A stretch of 64,000 bases of DNA from Melieria omissa (taxonomy: Eukaryota; Arthropoda; Insecta; Diptera; Ulidiidae): the NCBI GenBank assembly GCA_963971225.1, contig OZ020268.1, forward strand, positions 112,932,830 through 112,996,829, read 5' to 3'. Below the pieces are notes generated by a model that was not told the DNA's origin, ran no database searches, and saw only the letters and a program-made list of their open reading frames with translations. Positions 11,501 to 25,000 of this stretch are shown here, one piece after another (position 1 is the stretch's first letter; each line of letters starts with the position of its first letter). The translations under genes were made by a program, and so were the position numbers.

Positions 11501-14259
11501 CTTATGTAAATGGCAAAATGGGAATTTCATTGGTTCCTTAATTCGTGGAAGTTGCACGGCAGCACAACGGTTACTGCAATCTCTGCCGGCTACAGCATAA
11601 AAACTCGATTGTTTTCAATCTGTTCAATTGCATTAATCGCATAAAATACATTTGAGCCAGTTGATTGACTCAGCGAATACATTTCCAATGAGTGATGGTG
11701 AATTTTAAAAATTTAATGTATTTTTTAGGCTTCTGCAAGAATTTTCTCACTGGTGTGCATTCTATGTGGTATATGATTTTTGTGTTAAAATTATTCGTTT
11801 GTTACATTTTTGGAGATTGAAATGTGTATAAAGAAATAAGTAGGTTCTCTCTAAAAAAAATTATAAAAATTGACTCAAATGATGTGCTGCCGACTAGAAT
11901 GCTAACTGCCATGCAAATCGCTTAATTATATCTGAAGCGGACTGCCAGAAAAATCTATATTTTTCAATCTTATATAGGTTTTTAAATCAATGCAGACTTC
12001 TTAAATTCATACGGTTGTCAATGACTTTCAAAGTTGTGTAACATTCTACGGCAACTCAACTCACAACATAAAATGTGAATAGCTTCCCTTTCCCAGCTGC
12101 GTTTCATGTGTTGACATTGAACTTTTCAAATATCAAATATCATTAATCACATTGTGTTTGCATAAGGACAACGAACTTGGCTTCTACACTAAAAACATCA
12201 CTTAATGTTTCGGTCATTAACACTGGAATGCCCAATCGAAACAGCATGACTATGTTCTTTGTACATGGCATTGCTTTCTGAAAGAAAATCTTCAGCGACC
12301 TTTATAATTTCTTAAAGTAAACTGAAATAAAAAATTGGAAAATATTATTTGAAAAATGTGACCCCTATTTTGCTACATGATTTCACAGGGGCCTTAAAGA
12401 AGGCTGTTCGTTCTAGTGTTGGCTACACATATATACTTACGTTCTGAACCAACTAAGATTGGCCTGGGCGGTGTGCGCAGTTGTCAAAGCATTAACAGAA
12501 ACAATCAAATATAAAGAAATTAAGCTAACATATTGTGCTATACTTTGTTGTTGTGTATACACAATTACGAATAATGCATCTAGAGAAGCCGAAAGCCACA
12601 CAAGATGTTAATCCAGCGTTGTATGAAAACAAAAACAACCCAGACAAACAAAAGGAAAAATTAAATCAGAATAACATGAAAGCAATAACAGACGCAGCAG
12701 AAAAATGAACACATTGGCACAAATGAAAAAATACAAAATCAACAGAGCAACAAACCAACATGCGTGTCATTCGATTAAATTGCGTTTCATGCGCTTGAAT
12801 TCGTTTAATTTGACTCCATTATGGCTGAACTTGCCTTTGCCCCGCCACCGAGAGTTACTGTCACAGCGGCCAATGCGAAGTTGATGCGCCAAATGAGAAC
12901 GAAAAACCCATTTGCCGGCAATGCACAGCACTCATGTTCAAGCCAGTGAATTGAATTGTTGTAATAAACGTAAATATTTGCATGAATGTCAACGACAGAC
13001 AGTTGCTCGGTGGCAACTGGTCAAAGCCGGGTCAAGCCATTCCTGGGTCAAGCGAGTGTGCACACTTGTCAATGGGCGAAGACAATGCCGCGCTCACATG
13101 AAGTTCGCTGAAGTGAGGTTAGGATCTTGTTGAGAATAATTGAGGTTAGGGTTGATTATTGCTTGGGCAGTAGCAGCAACGCAGATTGTTTTTGCTTGTG
13201 CAACTAAGCCGAAGGATTGTGCTGTCGTCGGTATAGCAACAACAATTATGGCCAGTTGTCAATATTGTTGTTGATGTTCATGTGGTGATTTGGTTGACAG
13301 TGTAAATGTCAACCGATGTGCTTATATTCAAGTTTCACCATGCATTACGCTTTGTTTTTGTTTATCTTCCATGGACGCTTTCACTTCTGTTGTTTTTAAT
13401 GGCTTTTTTACTAATTCGTCTTACATTCTCATTAGTTGTGCGTTTTTTTTTATGTCAAATCATGGCGTAATTGATTTGATTTTGCAGCATATTTGAACGA
13501 TTTTTGATGCAAATTTAATGACAAATTGATAACGACAACAAGAACAACCATGGCTGCAACTAATGTTTGCAGAAGCGACAAAAACATACAGCACACTGTC
13601 GCGCTGGATGTCGCAGTTGTCGCCGTCGACGTGACTGCGTTTCTAATTTCTGTTAAAAAATGCTGTCAAAGGCAGTGGAAACCAGCGCATACTCGACGCT
13701 TTGATTTATTTACACATTTATTGCGATTGACAGCGCTGCCACACCGCCCAGCCGCTGTGTCGTTGTGTCGCGTTGCATGCCACGCATAATTAATGCATGA
13801 ATTCCACTCGCAGCGCTGTGATGAAGTGGTCGTGTGTGTTGCCACGTTAGGCGTCAGGCTTAGGCGCCAGTCGTGGCTGTCATTGTCAGTGGCGTATTTA
13901 AGGTTAAATGCGTCGCCACGTGGCTTGAAGTGTTGCTTGTTGTCGTCTCTGATAGGCAGCTGTGCCATTTCGGCCAAGAGTTTGCCTGCACTAAGGCCAA
14001 GTTTGAGTGTGTAATTGAGTTTGGCAAAGTGGCGAATATGATAAATAAAATATCACTCAGCAGTGCTCGAGTAAATAACGACATGTAAGAAGTTTTTTAT
14101 TGAACATGTAGCACCATGCAAACATTTTTATGTATTTCTTTTCACTGATTTCTGTCTGCGAGTCACTTGAAGTGTAGCAAGTGTTGGGATTTGTTACATA
14201 ACATTCCACAAGTTACTTTATACATGAAACATCTGTGATTGCTTTCTAAGAAGACCACA
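8595..14259. other. Non-coding stretch with GC-richer islands
   Basis: No gene can be supported. GC-richer islands at about 8600-9290, 10640-11500 and 13530-14080 show overlapping open frames on both strands, which is compositional rather than coding. The longest, 10781-11494, starts with TTG and has no family resemblance. These islands could be regulatory DNA in a long intron, which conservation would have to show. Confidence 0.4.
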
Positions 14260-14263
14260 TTAA

Positions 14264-14785
14264 CCCTTTCGCTACAGGTTTTTACTGGGGAAAGTTGAAA
14301 TTTTAAATTTTACGTCTTAGGCTTCTATGTGGTTATGTTAGCAACATTCCATAAACATTTTTTTATTTTTATACTCGGACCCTGTATTTTAGAGTGTTTT
14401 CCTATGAGAGAAACCACATTGTTGTGGCTGTAATAATTACTCAAACATAAAAATTTTTACGCATAACGAAAATTTGAATATTTCTACAATTACTTTAGCC
14501 AAAATAAAAAGTAAAGAAGTAACTAAATTGAAAGAAAACATCAAATTGAAAAATCTAAATCTAAAGTTTTCTGCTTCTTCTTCCTTTGCTATGTCAAGAT
14601 ATACCATTAAAAAAACGTGTATACTTCTTTTCTTTAAACTTAAGTATTCAGTTTATCAATTTCGTATTTTTCCTTAAACTTCAAACTATTCTAAGGACCA
14701 ACAACAAAATTTATTCTTGCAACCATAGAGGATGCAGACGTCCACAAAGTAGCATGTGCCATTTGGCAACAAAATAGTGAAAGGG
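14264..14785. mobile_element. piggyBac-type MITE, 522 bp, TTAA-flanked
   Basis: TTAA is present on both sides (14260-14263 and 14786-14789). Ends are CCCTTTCGCTA on the left and TAGTGAAAGGG on the right. An imperfect palindrome TGCCA-TT-TGGCA at 14757-14768 sits 17 bp inside the right end. There is no transposase. Size and ends resemble the element at 61331-61849. Confidence 0.75.
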
Positions 14786-14789
14786 TTAA

Positions 14790-16320
14790 GTACAACAGGT
14801 GGAAACAAGGAAGTGATGAATTGATACCTACCAAAAATTGTATTAACACTCAAAAAAATATCTGGTCGTAAAGTCGTCAGTGTATAATAAAATAAACTAG
14901 AAAACGTAGAAAACGTAGATGTGAATTCGCAGAGGTAAAAAAATGGCATTCGTTAAAACGGTGGTAAAATTTTTTGTAAGTTGATGTTGTGGAATTTAAA
15001 GTGTTAAAAGTTTTTATTAAAAAAAATGAATTAATATGTCTATTAAGTAGCGCGCGCACTAACAAGCAGCGCGATGACAGCAAAGGTAAATGTAAAACTA
15101 ATTATTCAGAGTTTGCTTGTCAAGCCACGGCGCAAAGTTACCACAAAAGTACAAACACACACAGACACAGATACAAAAATATATATGCATACACACGTTG
15201 TGCTTCTTGCTCCTAGTTGCCACTGGCCACGTCGTTCATCTTCATCTTCATCGCCTTCGCCTTATTTTTCTGCTTCTTCTGTTTGTTCAACTTGCTGCGG
15301 CCTGTTTGCACCGCTTGCACAGAAAGGATTATGTTGTCACACTCGGCGACACTCAACTTGTTTGCGCCCACATACCACGCCCTGTCGCCAAGTCGATTGC
15401 TTGTTGGCGTCTTTGCAGATTGCCGTCTCAGTCAGTTTGCTTGTTGCGGTGCAAATTGTACGACATGCGGCAATTATATAAAAGGAAAATTATATTGACT
15501 TGAACTGACTTCTGCATAATTTCAACCGTAGGCGACAGGCACAGCAAACTCGCAAAGGCAACTCGCGAAGGCCTCCAATTAGCGTTGCGCCTGTTTTTGA
15601 GTTTTTTGCTGCTCGCCGCTTTCAAGTTCACCGCTGCATTTGCTCGAATTAAACGCGCTCAAGGCGTTTTCATATTAATAAATGCCGTCGTTCTAACCAC
15701 AACGCCTTCACCTTTGTCGGTGCGTCTTGTGTTCAATGTCTCGTTGTTTAATGCTTTAGTCTTTTAGCAGCTGAATGCGCCGTTTCTTTGTCGCCGGTTG
15801 CTTCGTCTGAGCAGCGCTGGCGCCATTCCTCCTTCCTTCGCTTCGGATGGTTTATCGCTTTTCTTAAGCCGGCAACAATAAAACCAGCAACAACACCAAC
15901 AAAGAACAAATTTGCACCGCTACGCCCACAGCCTATTTTGTTTACAGTTGACCCCGTCGCCTGGCTGTTCACTTGTCCGTCATCGCCGCCATTGTGGTTG
16001 TGGGTGCGCTGGCAGGCAAAGGAGGAGTGCAGCGGCGTTGCTAATGGCAGAGCCAATTTTCGCTTTTAGCCTTTTACCAGATTTTCGGTACTTGCTGCTG
16101 AATTTGTAAACTTGGCAACTTTACAATTTATGAAAATTACTTGCGAATGCTGTTGTTCTCATTGTTGTTGTAGCTGTTTGCTGTTTTCCGTTTGTCATTA
16201 TTTGAACTGTGGGGAATTTATTTGGTTGTGTTTTTTCTACATTTATACTATTTGTACACATTTTCTTGACTTTCATGTTCATTGAGTTTGCTCTTTGTTG
16301 TTGCTCTTAGACACGATGAC
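14790..16320. other. No gene seen; GC-richer island
   Basis: Between about 15040 and 16070 open frames overlap in three frames plus the reverse strand (for example 15074-15481 and 15117-15503). Their composition is biased (Ser/Cys/His/Leu rich) and no domain is recognisable. I treat it as non-coding. Confidence 0.4.
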
Positions 16321-16878
16321 AGCGATTCTTAAACTGTGCCGCAAAACACTTATTTAGTAATTAAATTAAAAATTTTGAATCTTAAGTTAATTAAAAAAGT
16401 AAAATATTAAAAGAAAAAAATATGCACAATTTAAAAAAAAATGATGAGAAAGAAATAATTTTCACAAAAGAACAATAATGCAATTTGATGTTTAAAAAAA
16501 TAAACAGAATATTAATAGAAGCAATATTTTTCATCAAGAAATAATGTAATAGTTCACGAAAAATTTAAGTAAAAAATCATACAGTCGCGTTAAAAGTTTG
16601 CACAAGCGATTCTTAAACTGTGCCGCAAAACACTTATTTAGCAATTACAAAATTGAATTTTAAATTATTAAAAAACGTAAAAAATAAAAAAAAAATACTA
16701 TAGGCACATTTTCCAAAATATGATGAAGAAATAATTTTTACAAAAAAATAATTATGAAATTTTTTAATTAAAAAAATAAACAGAATATTAATATAAGCAA
16801 TATTTTTCATCAAGAAATAATGTAATAGTTCACAAAAGTTTTAAGTCAAAAATCATACAGTCGCGTTAAAAGTTTGCA
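16321..16878 (+). repeat. 284-bp direct tandem duplication
   Basis: Two head-to-tail copies at 16321-16602 and 16605-16878. Each begins AGCGATTCTTAAACTGTGCC and ends CAGTCGCGTTAAAAGTTTGCA. They are AT-rich with a few indels between copies. There is no coding capacity and there are no terminal inverted repeats. Confidence 0.85.
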
Positions 16879-19559
16879 GAACACTTTTATATGTCAGTGC
16901 TTTTACTTTTTTAAATTTGCTACTTTCCCCTTTTGAACACAACATCGTTTCATGAAATTCCAACGCCTTGATTAAGTAACAAATGTGCAGCTACGAAACC
17001 GCAGAAAGGAAGGACGACGCAAAATTATGGCTTTCTTGAATTTAATCGTGTGCCCAAGTTCAAGGTTGCTTACTGTTGGCTGGCTTGACAGCGCTCCTGA
17101 AGTGCATTGAAATGAAGATAAATTGGACGTGAATCAAGAAATATTTCAACATTTCTAAGACATTTCAAAATGAATTCAATTGGAATAACTTGAAAAATAA
17201 TGGCCAATGTGAATGAAGTAGTTTGATGGGATATCATGGCGTATGCGTAACATATGGACGGGTTATCAGAACGTATGCGTAACATTTGGTACAACAGCGA
17301 CCGTCAAAGTTACACGCTTGCAGCGTGGCAATAATTAATGTTGCTCATGCCACATGTGCGCCGTTTCAGCTGTTCACACCAGTACGAGCTGCTTTCCAGC
17401 AATTCTGCTTAAATCAAGGTCATTGTCATCGCTCATGCAACATGCCACAAACAACGGCGCACAACACAATAGCGCCTGCATCTTCCCCACGCCACACACA
17501 ATACCAGTAATGTGCCAAATCCAGCTGCTATCCAGGCAGCTTTTCTCAAAATGCTTTCCGGCGAAATTAAATGCAAAAACAATTATGACAACAGCAAAAA
17601 TGGCGGCATTGTCGCACCACCGACCACACTGACAACGCAACAATGTTTGAGTTTTTCACTGTGCAGCAGCTCGCTCGCGCGTGCATCCTCTCGCTGAACA
17701 ATTAAAATTGTGAATACCTTAAATGCTTCTTCACTTACCTCGTAAGCGTAAATAATGGCTATAACGACAACAACAGCAACAAAAACAAACTATTAAAACA
17801 ACATATCCTAATGCTCCACTAACATACATGTGCACTCACACACACACACACACACATAGACACAGTGTAAATTCTGCAGCACTTTAGCGTTGCGCCACTC
17901 ATAACAATCGGCCAAGCCCGCATTGCGCGCCCCTTCGCTCTCTTTGCCAGCTCATATTTGTTGCCTCTTGCCGTCACTGTGTTATGTAAGTGCAGCGCAC
18001 AAAAGTATGCAGCAAATGCAGTTGCAAAATAAGAGCGTAGCGACGCTTTGTGCGCGTCCGCATCGTCTGCGCAAAGCATTGTGTTGCACACTTTGTTGTT
18101 ATTCTGGTAGCTGGTGGCATTTTCGTTGTTATGCAATGTTGCCGTTGTGCTGTGTACATTTGCTGATGTGGTTGCAGTGAACCCAGCGATACATTTTGTG
18201 TTTTCTTTACTGTGACTTGCAGCATTGATCAAACCATATTTGCATCAATAATATTGCAAAACTTGTAATAAATCTTACTTGAAGTTGTTATTTGTTTGCC
18301 ACACAAAGTCACACAATGAACTTTCGGGAGTTGCGTGATAAAAATAGCAAAGGTCGTGAACTTTGATGCGGCACAGTGCACTGAAAGCAATGACACTTTT
18401 ATTAAGAGCTTTGAAATTTTCTTTCAGTAAATTGTTCAAAGCAAATTTGTCATTTGTTCTTCAGACTTGTAAACATTCGCGTAAATAAGTTGGGAGAATG
18501 GTTGTGTTAAATGATCCATGAAAAATTAAAAATAAAACGTGCATATTTTTGCTCTTGATTGATAGCTTTGTCTAGAATTACTCGTATAATAGAAGCAGAG
18601 TGGAAACGATGATATGATCTGAAAACAAAAAAAAACCGTAATTTAAAAGTCAAGCAATGCTTCTTGCTTGTTTTGTTTGATGAATTCGAAATGGATTCGT
18701 TCTAGCGGAACATAAATTAAATAATAAATATTGTTCGAATGTACTGAAGCATTACTTGTGAAAATCTGTCAGAAACGAACAGTTGATGTTACTAGAAAAT
18801 CTTGAATCGCACAATGGAATATTTTAGCGCCTTACATTTCATTCATTCATTCAACATTCATTATTCCAAATTAGCAAAACACTACAAATTCTTTATAAAA
18901 ATGAAAAAATCCACTAATATTGAGAGAAAATGGTTTTTTATAATTTCAATAACATTTATGTTAAGATTCAATGTGTCCAAAAATCGAAAAAAAGTTATCT
19001 GCCAGAAAATTGAGGCTCAGGTTTGAAGGGTTATAGAACCACATTTGTGACATAATTGAAGGCTTAAAGTGCAACAAATATTATTGATCAATGTCGCTGT
19101 TATGTTATTGTATAACGTTCGGCTGTTCCCAAAACTAAAATTACCATTAATTGATATAAACAAATTTCGTGGTACTAACTGAAGGCTTTGCCAGAAAGTG
19201 AAAAGTGCAAATTTGCCAATTTCATTTACTTATTTCCGGAACTAGTTTTATTTAATACTCATAGTAAATATATTTAAACATAATTGTATTTGTTGGTAGA
19301 AATGTATGTAATAAGTATTATTTTAATTCATGGTATCGTACAAAGAATTGCTGAAATATTTAGAAGACTTTGGAAGAAATGTTTTAAATTTTTTAAACAT
19401 AGAAGTTTCGCCGGGCAGCATTTGATTTGAAACGAAGTACCCTAAAAGCTTTGCATCGCTTCGAAAGCAATCTTTTTGTTTGTTTTTATAATTTTTTGCA
19501 GCTTTGCATAATTTAAAATACTGCTTCTTCACATAAACTTTTCACAAATATTTCGGTCT
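16879..19559. other. No gene seen; short CA microsatellite
   Basis: A (CA)n tract lies at about 17836-17856. A GC-richer patch at 17290-18230 has short open frames on both strands without recognisable content. The rest is plain AT-rich sequence. Confidence 0.4.
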
Positions 19560-19973
19560 GTCAGATGTTTATTTTCGATGCATTGAATTATTTTTGATTT
19601 GGAGTACTTTCGGCAAATTTGAAGTCAGTAAATCAAGTTTCTTCTAACCGTTTGTTGATTTCGTCAGATTTTGATTTTCAAAAAAGTGAAAACTCGTTTC
19701 TAATTATTTCTCATTTGAAGTGCTTTCACCAAGCGTCACCAAGTTTCAATAGATTTAATAAATAATGATTTTTTTCAAAAACTCTGAACCCATTTTTGAA
19801 CCGCCAGATTTGGATTTTCGAAAAAACAAATGCCGAACTATTTTTAATTTAAAATTATTTAACTAAGTTTGAAGTGAAAAAATTACATAATTTTTCTCCA
19901 TATAAACATTAAACCCATCTATGACCTCGTCCCATATTTATCTTCAAAAAAATAAGAAACGAGTGTCTAATTA
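19560..19973 (+). repeat. Tandem units of an old dispersed repeat (about 130 bp)
   Basis: Three diverged units share the words TTTTGATTTGGAGTACTTTC, AAGTTTGAAGTCAATA and GTCAGATTTTGATTTTC. The third is cut by the mariner element and resumes at about 21250-21310. A reverse-oriented copy of the same words is found at about 57095-57190, inside a different transposon, so this is a dispersed repeat and not a local duplication. Confidence 0.6.
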
Positions 19974-21200
19974 TCAGGTGTACAACTTTGCTTCCGCCGT
20001 TTTCCGATAGGTGGCTGTACCGGCTGAGGCTGGTTGAAATACATAGATGGTAATGCCTTTAAAGTGAGTGTGGACAGTGCCTAACGTATTGTCATCGCCG
20101 TTTCAGTGACAGTTGTTCTTGTTTTCGTATTATTCACGCTCGAAAATGTCCGTTTATGTGCCCAATTCTCGCCATTTGCGGGAAGTTTTACTTTTCTGTT
20201 ACAATTCGAAAAAAAAATGCAGCTGAAGCGCATCGAATGCTCTCAGAAACTTACGGTGATGCTGCTCTGAGTGAAAGAACGTGTCGGGAGTGGTTTCAAC
20301 GTTTTAAAAATGATGATTTCGATGTCGAAGACAAACATGGTGGTGGAAGGGAAAAAACCTTCAAAGATGAACAACTAGAAGCATTGCTTGATGAAGATTC
20401 GTGCCAAACCCAAGAAGAGCTTGCCGAATCGTTGGGAGTGAGTCAGCAAGCCATTTCAAAACGTCTCAAGGCCCTGGGCATGATTCAGAAAGAAGGAAAC
20501 TGGGTGCCGTACGAGTTGAAACCGAGGGACATCGAGCGCCGTCTATTTGTATGTGAGCAACTGCTTCAAAGACAAAATCGTAAGGGGTTTTTACATCGAA
20601 TCGTAACCGGTGATGCAAAGTGGGTTCGATGCGATAATCCTAAACGCAGAAAATCATGGGGAAAGCCCGGGCATGCTTCTTCGTCGAAGGCAAAACCAAA
20701 TATTCACGGCGCCAATTTGTATTTGGTGGGATCAGCTCGGTGTGATTTACTACGAGCTCTTAAAACCGGGTGAAACCATCACAGGAGATCGCTACCGAAC
20801 GCAACTGATGCGCCTTAGTTGCGCGCTAAAAGAACAGCGGCCACAATATCAAGAGCGACATGACAAAGTCATCCTCCAACACGACAATGCTCGGCCTCAC
20901 GTCGCAAAAGTGGTCAAAAAGTACCTGGAAACGCTGAAATGGGAAGTCTTGCCCCACCCGCCGTATTCCCCAGATGTCGCCCCTCCTGACTTCCACCTAT
21001 TCCGTTCGATGGCACACGGCCTGATCAACATTTTCAATCCTTCGAAGAATTGGAAAAATGGATTGCTTCATGGATAGCGTCAAAAGAGGACTCCTTTTTT
21101 CGAGCCGGGATTCGAAAATTGCCGGAAAGATGGGAGAAAGTTGTCGCTAGCGATTTTAAATGTTGTTTTCTATTTTAAGTTGTTTTAAATGTTTTTTATA
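19974..21200 (+). mobile_element. mariner element, degenerate
   Basis: It inserts at a TA (19972-19973). The left terminal repeat begins TCAGGTGTACAAC, the typical start of mariner ends. It carries the broken transposase described separately. No matching right terminal repeat is found downstream; the host repeat resumes around 21250. The right end is therefore lost or diverged and the boundary given is approximate. Confidence 0.8.
20145..21178 (+). pseudogene. mariner transposase pseudogene
   Basis: This is a cut-and-paste DDD transposase of the Tc1/mariner superfamily. The likely start is ATG 20145. The N-terminal helix-turn-helix region (RTCREWFQRF and SQQAISKRL) is readable. The catalytic motifs are TGDAKW, HDNARPH and YSPDVAPPDFHLF, giving the D,D34D pattern of mariner. 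The frame breaks at least three times: in the A run near 20210, near 20700-20730 where a few codons also seem to be lost, and after the FRSMAHGL motif near 21025. The last frame ends at TAA 21176-21178. It cannot make an active enzyme. I do not assign a mariner subfamily. Confidence 0.88.
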
Positions 21201-21322
21201 GTTTTAAGTCTTTTCGTATACGAATACTTAACCCATTGTTTCGAAAAACTGAAAAATACGTGTAGAATTAGTTTTGATTTGGAGTAGTTTCACCAGGTTT
21301 AAAATCAATAAGCCCCATTACA

Positions 21323-21347
21323 CCCATAACATATCCTATGTTATGGG
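21323..21347. repeat. Perfect hairpin, 11-bp stem
   Basis: CCCATAACATA, loop TCC, TATGTTATGGG. It lies just after the repeat that hosts the mariner. No T run follows and there is no gene end nearby, so it is unlikely to be a terminator. Confidence 0.7.
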
Positions 21348-22072
21348 ACTTTAAATCCAGATTTCTTTAAATCCACTTTAAATCCAGATTTCAAAATATC
21401 CCATCTTAGTGGAGGTTCATTTTCCACAAATCTGGTTTGTAGCTTCAAAAATGTTGGGCTGGGCGATGATTAATCAGTCAGTCAGGACAAATTATTAGAT
21501 ATATACATCGGTGCAATTAGTAAAAATATGTATTAGTTCCTTTTATGTATGTGAGTATGTAAATAAAGTAATTAAAATTTTGTCAACTGCAACCTATTGA
21601 TTTCAAGGTCTATAAAATATGTTTCCAAAAATTACAAACATTTACAATGCAAAGAACACTTTACTATTAAATCTCTTAATTTAAAGCACATACATCCGAT
21701 TTTACTGGGATATTATCTGCAGTTTCATATATGCCATATACCCATACAGTATGTATGTATGCACGTATGTACGCATGTATATGTTACAGATGGTATTATA
21801 ACTGCTTATGGCTTTGGCTTTTGTGTGCTTGTCTTTCATATTTTCGCGAATATGAATCTTATATGAAATTCCGCATATTTTGGTGATTTTACTATTGAAC
21901 GCTGTGGAAGAAAATACATTTGGCTTTGGTTTCTATATAAACCATACAAACAATTTACATATTGTCAAGTCAAGTCATTGAGTGTGATTATTTGCTTTTT
22001 GTACCAATTTTTGAACTATTGCAATTATTCAACCATTGTTTTGTTTTGTTTCATTTCATGTGAATTCTGCAG

Positions 22073-25000
22073 GCAATGGGTTAATAAACGAGGCTGAATT
22101 CCTGCAATGGGTCGGACGCATTCAGGCGTTACGCGACGAACAGCAACAACACCAACAGCAGGAAGAGAATGCCAGCAAACCGGATGAGAACGACGATGTC
22201 ACCGAGGATTTAATAGCCGCATTTAGGTGAGTGCCAATTCAGCACTGAACAACCCACATGTGCGCAAACGAGAGCGACCGTTTTTTTGGTGGTTAGACGA
22301 GTGAGACTCAGTGTATTGAAAATGACAGCGTGACTATTTTGGTCGCTTCGCTATTCGTGTTCCGTGACCAATTTGCGGTTTTGTGCTTTGACATTGCGCA
22401 AAGTTGCATAAGCTGCACAACAACTACAAAAGTTGACAAATTTTGCATAGAGCTGCGAACAGAACAAGTGTGATACACCACAGAAAGTTCTCAATTCGAT
22501 AATTGGCACTGCGGCGTCTTCATCATTGAGCGCCGTGGCAACCCTCATCACGTATGAACGCTTTTCATCAGAATTTCCAAAAGGTTATTGAGACGTTTTC
22601 AGTTTTCTTTTATACCTTTTTTTTTACAGAATTTATTGATTTTTCGTTATCAGCGCAGCATGTTGTTTGTATTTGTTGTTTGGCTATGCGTTGACAGTCA
22701 TCGTGGTGCTAAAAATTCTACAGAAATGACCTTAATTCGGTGACCTATATACGAAAATTGAGATTTGATTTTGTTGACGTGCTTGTTGAAATTGCTGTCA
22801 AATTGGCGGTATTCATGATTTGTGACACTTACTTAAAAATTGTGTAAATTAGGATTTTGTTTTGGTATCGAGGGTGGAATGAATTCATATCCACATATAA
22901 CAATGGATCCATATCTCTTGCTGTACCGGTTTCTTATCGACCAAAGCCATCTTCAGCCAGAAAACTTACAGAAAGAACCATCTTGTGCCTATTTCGTGTT
23001 TACCGGTTCAGTAGTTTGTCCAAGTTGTCCACTTATCTCTTAAGAATTATGTCACGTATGATCCTTTTGCTCTTCATCACTGTCTTATGTGAATGGTTCC
23101 AAAATGCAGGTTCTTCTAATGTGAATTTAAACAGACATCCTTTCTGACTGTTGCCATACAATTGAAGGTTTGAAGGCTCTCCTAGATTGGATATTTCATT
23201 TTACTGTTCTCATTCTGTGCCCGTATACCATTCCATTCGATTCCACTCCATTTCATTCCATTCCCTAAGATAGCTTAGTTTGCAAAATTAGCTGACATTT
23301 AGTTAGTGTTCTAATGAAAGAAAGTATTTTTAAAAACTCTAAGAGAATATAAATATATATATATATATGTATGTTATTTAAAATAAATAAATTAAAATAA
23401 ATTTATAAAGATATATAAATCTTCTCATGGGTTCTTATGATAGAATAGTAAATGAATTACTAAATGAGTTTTCATTTTTGCTTTTCCTTCTGGTGAGTTG
23501 TCACTGTTCATGAATACCGCCAATGCAAGTAAATATTTATGACTTAGAAGACAACCAAGTGTCAAAGCAGATATTTTCTTATGCGTTTCATCTGCTAACG
23601 ACAGCATTGCGACGATTAATTTCGCATAAATTTCGCTGGTCTTTCTTGATGAATGACAGTTTTGCACTTGAAATCTCGCAAAGCCTTCAAACACTTCAAT
23701 TTAAAATCAACGAGATTTGGCTAATTTTTCCATAATCAACGCTGACAGAGGAATTTTCCACTGCTATCAAATCAATGCGAAGATATTAAATGCAATTACA
23801 ATAAATGACACTGATGATGATGGTTTGAAAGACAGAACGAAGCGGCATAATTGAAATTAAAGATCTATGAACATAATAAAACAAAATAAATAAAAAATAA
23901 TAATAAAATAAATAAATAATAAATAATAAATAATAAATAATAAATAATAAATAATAAATAATAATAAATAATAAAATTTTATTGTGCTAAATTTGTGGTG
24001 GAAAATCAGAGGTGGAATGAAAATTTCCTCGTGTTTACTGGTCACAAGAAATGCTGGTTCTAGCTATGAAATACATGTCACTCATACGCCCCGCAGTCCA
24101 TAGCAGTAAACTACGTAAAAAATTCGTTATACAAGTATTCGTTAAATTCTTAGACTTTTATGAAATGTATTTTTTTCTTTCTAACACTTCATAGGGTATT
24201 CGATCGCGATGGCAACGGTTTTATCACACGTGACGAGCTGCAAACCGCCATGGAAATGATTGGTGAACCCCTCTCAGAAATACAACTCACACAGTTACTG
24301 GCCATTGCTGATTTGGATCAAGACGGTCGAATAAATTATGAAGGTAAATGCAAAATGAACAATAAAACAAATTGCTTTGCATGCAAATAATGTTGCAGCC
24401 AGTTCGTTAACCTAACACAAACACACATACATACACACGAAAGGTCGTCTATGACGCACTGTCGCATACCATAAACAGGTCAACATGCATTCACTCTCAA
24501 TTGTTGGCGTTGTAGCTTTATACATATTTATTGTTGTTTTCGCATTTGAGCAAATTGTGTAAAAACAAGTACGACGAAATGCAGCAATGCTTGAAGGTCC
24601 TGCACGCAGAGTTGTACGTCATATGGTAGCTTTTGCTCACAGCCTTCAGGCTTGGATTGATATGTTGACATTGTTATTACTGTGGCATTGTGATATTAAT
24701 TAAGCACATTACATGTAGCTTAACAACAACAACAACAGGAGCAGCCATAACAGCAGTAACAATTTGCAGAAGCAACACTTAAACACAAACAGCCAGAAGG
24801 TTTGCTTATTTGTGTACTTTTGGGAGTCACGATGTCGCTGTAAATCATTCACTCAGTTCATGAAGCGGACAACAAAGGTTTATTGACCTTATTAATACAA
24901 TAATTCCATGTTAATGCAACTGAAGTGCTGATGGCACCGAGTGGCAAAGTGCTGTCTTAACCGGAGGAGTTACGGTGCTTGGTTGGTGCTTTGGTTTTCA

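Noticed and set aside
15074..15503. Overlapping open frames of 128-135 codons in several frames
   Set aside because: Openness in several frames at once reflects GC-rich composition, not coding.
22351..22551. 66-codon minus-strand frame in the EF-hand intron
   Set aside because: No splice support or recognisable content.
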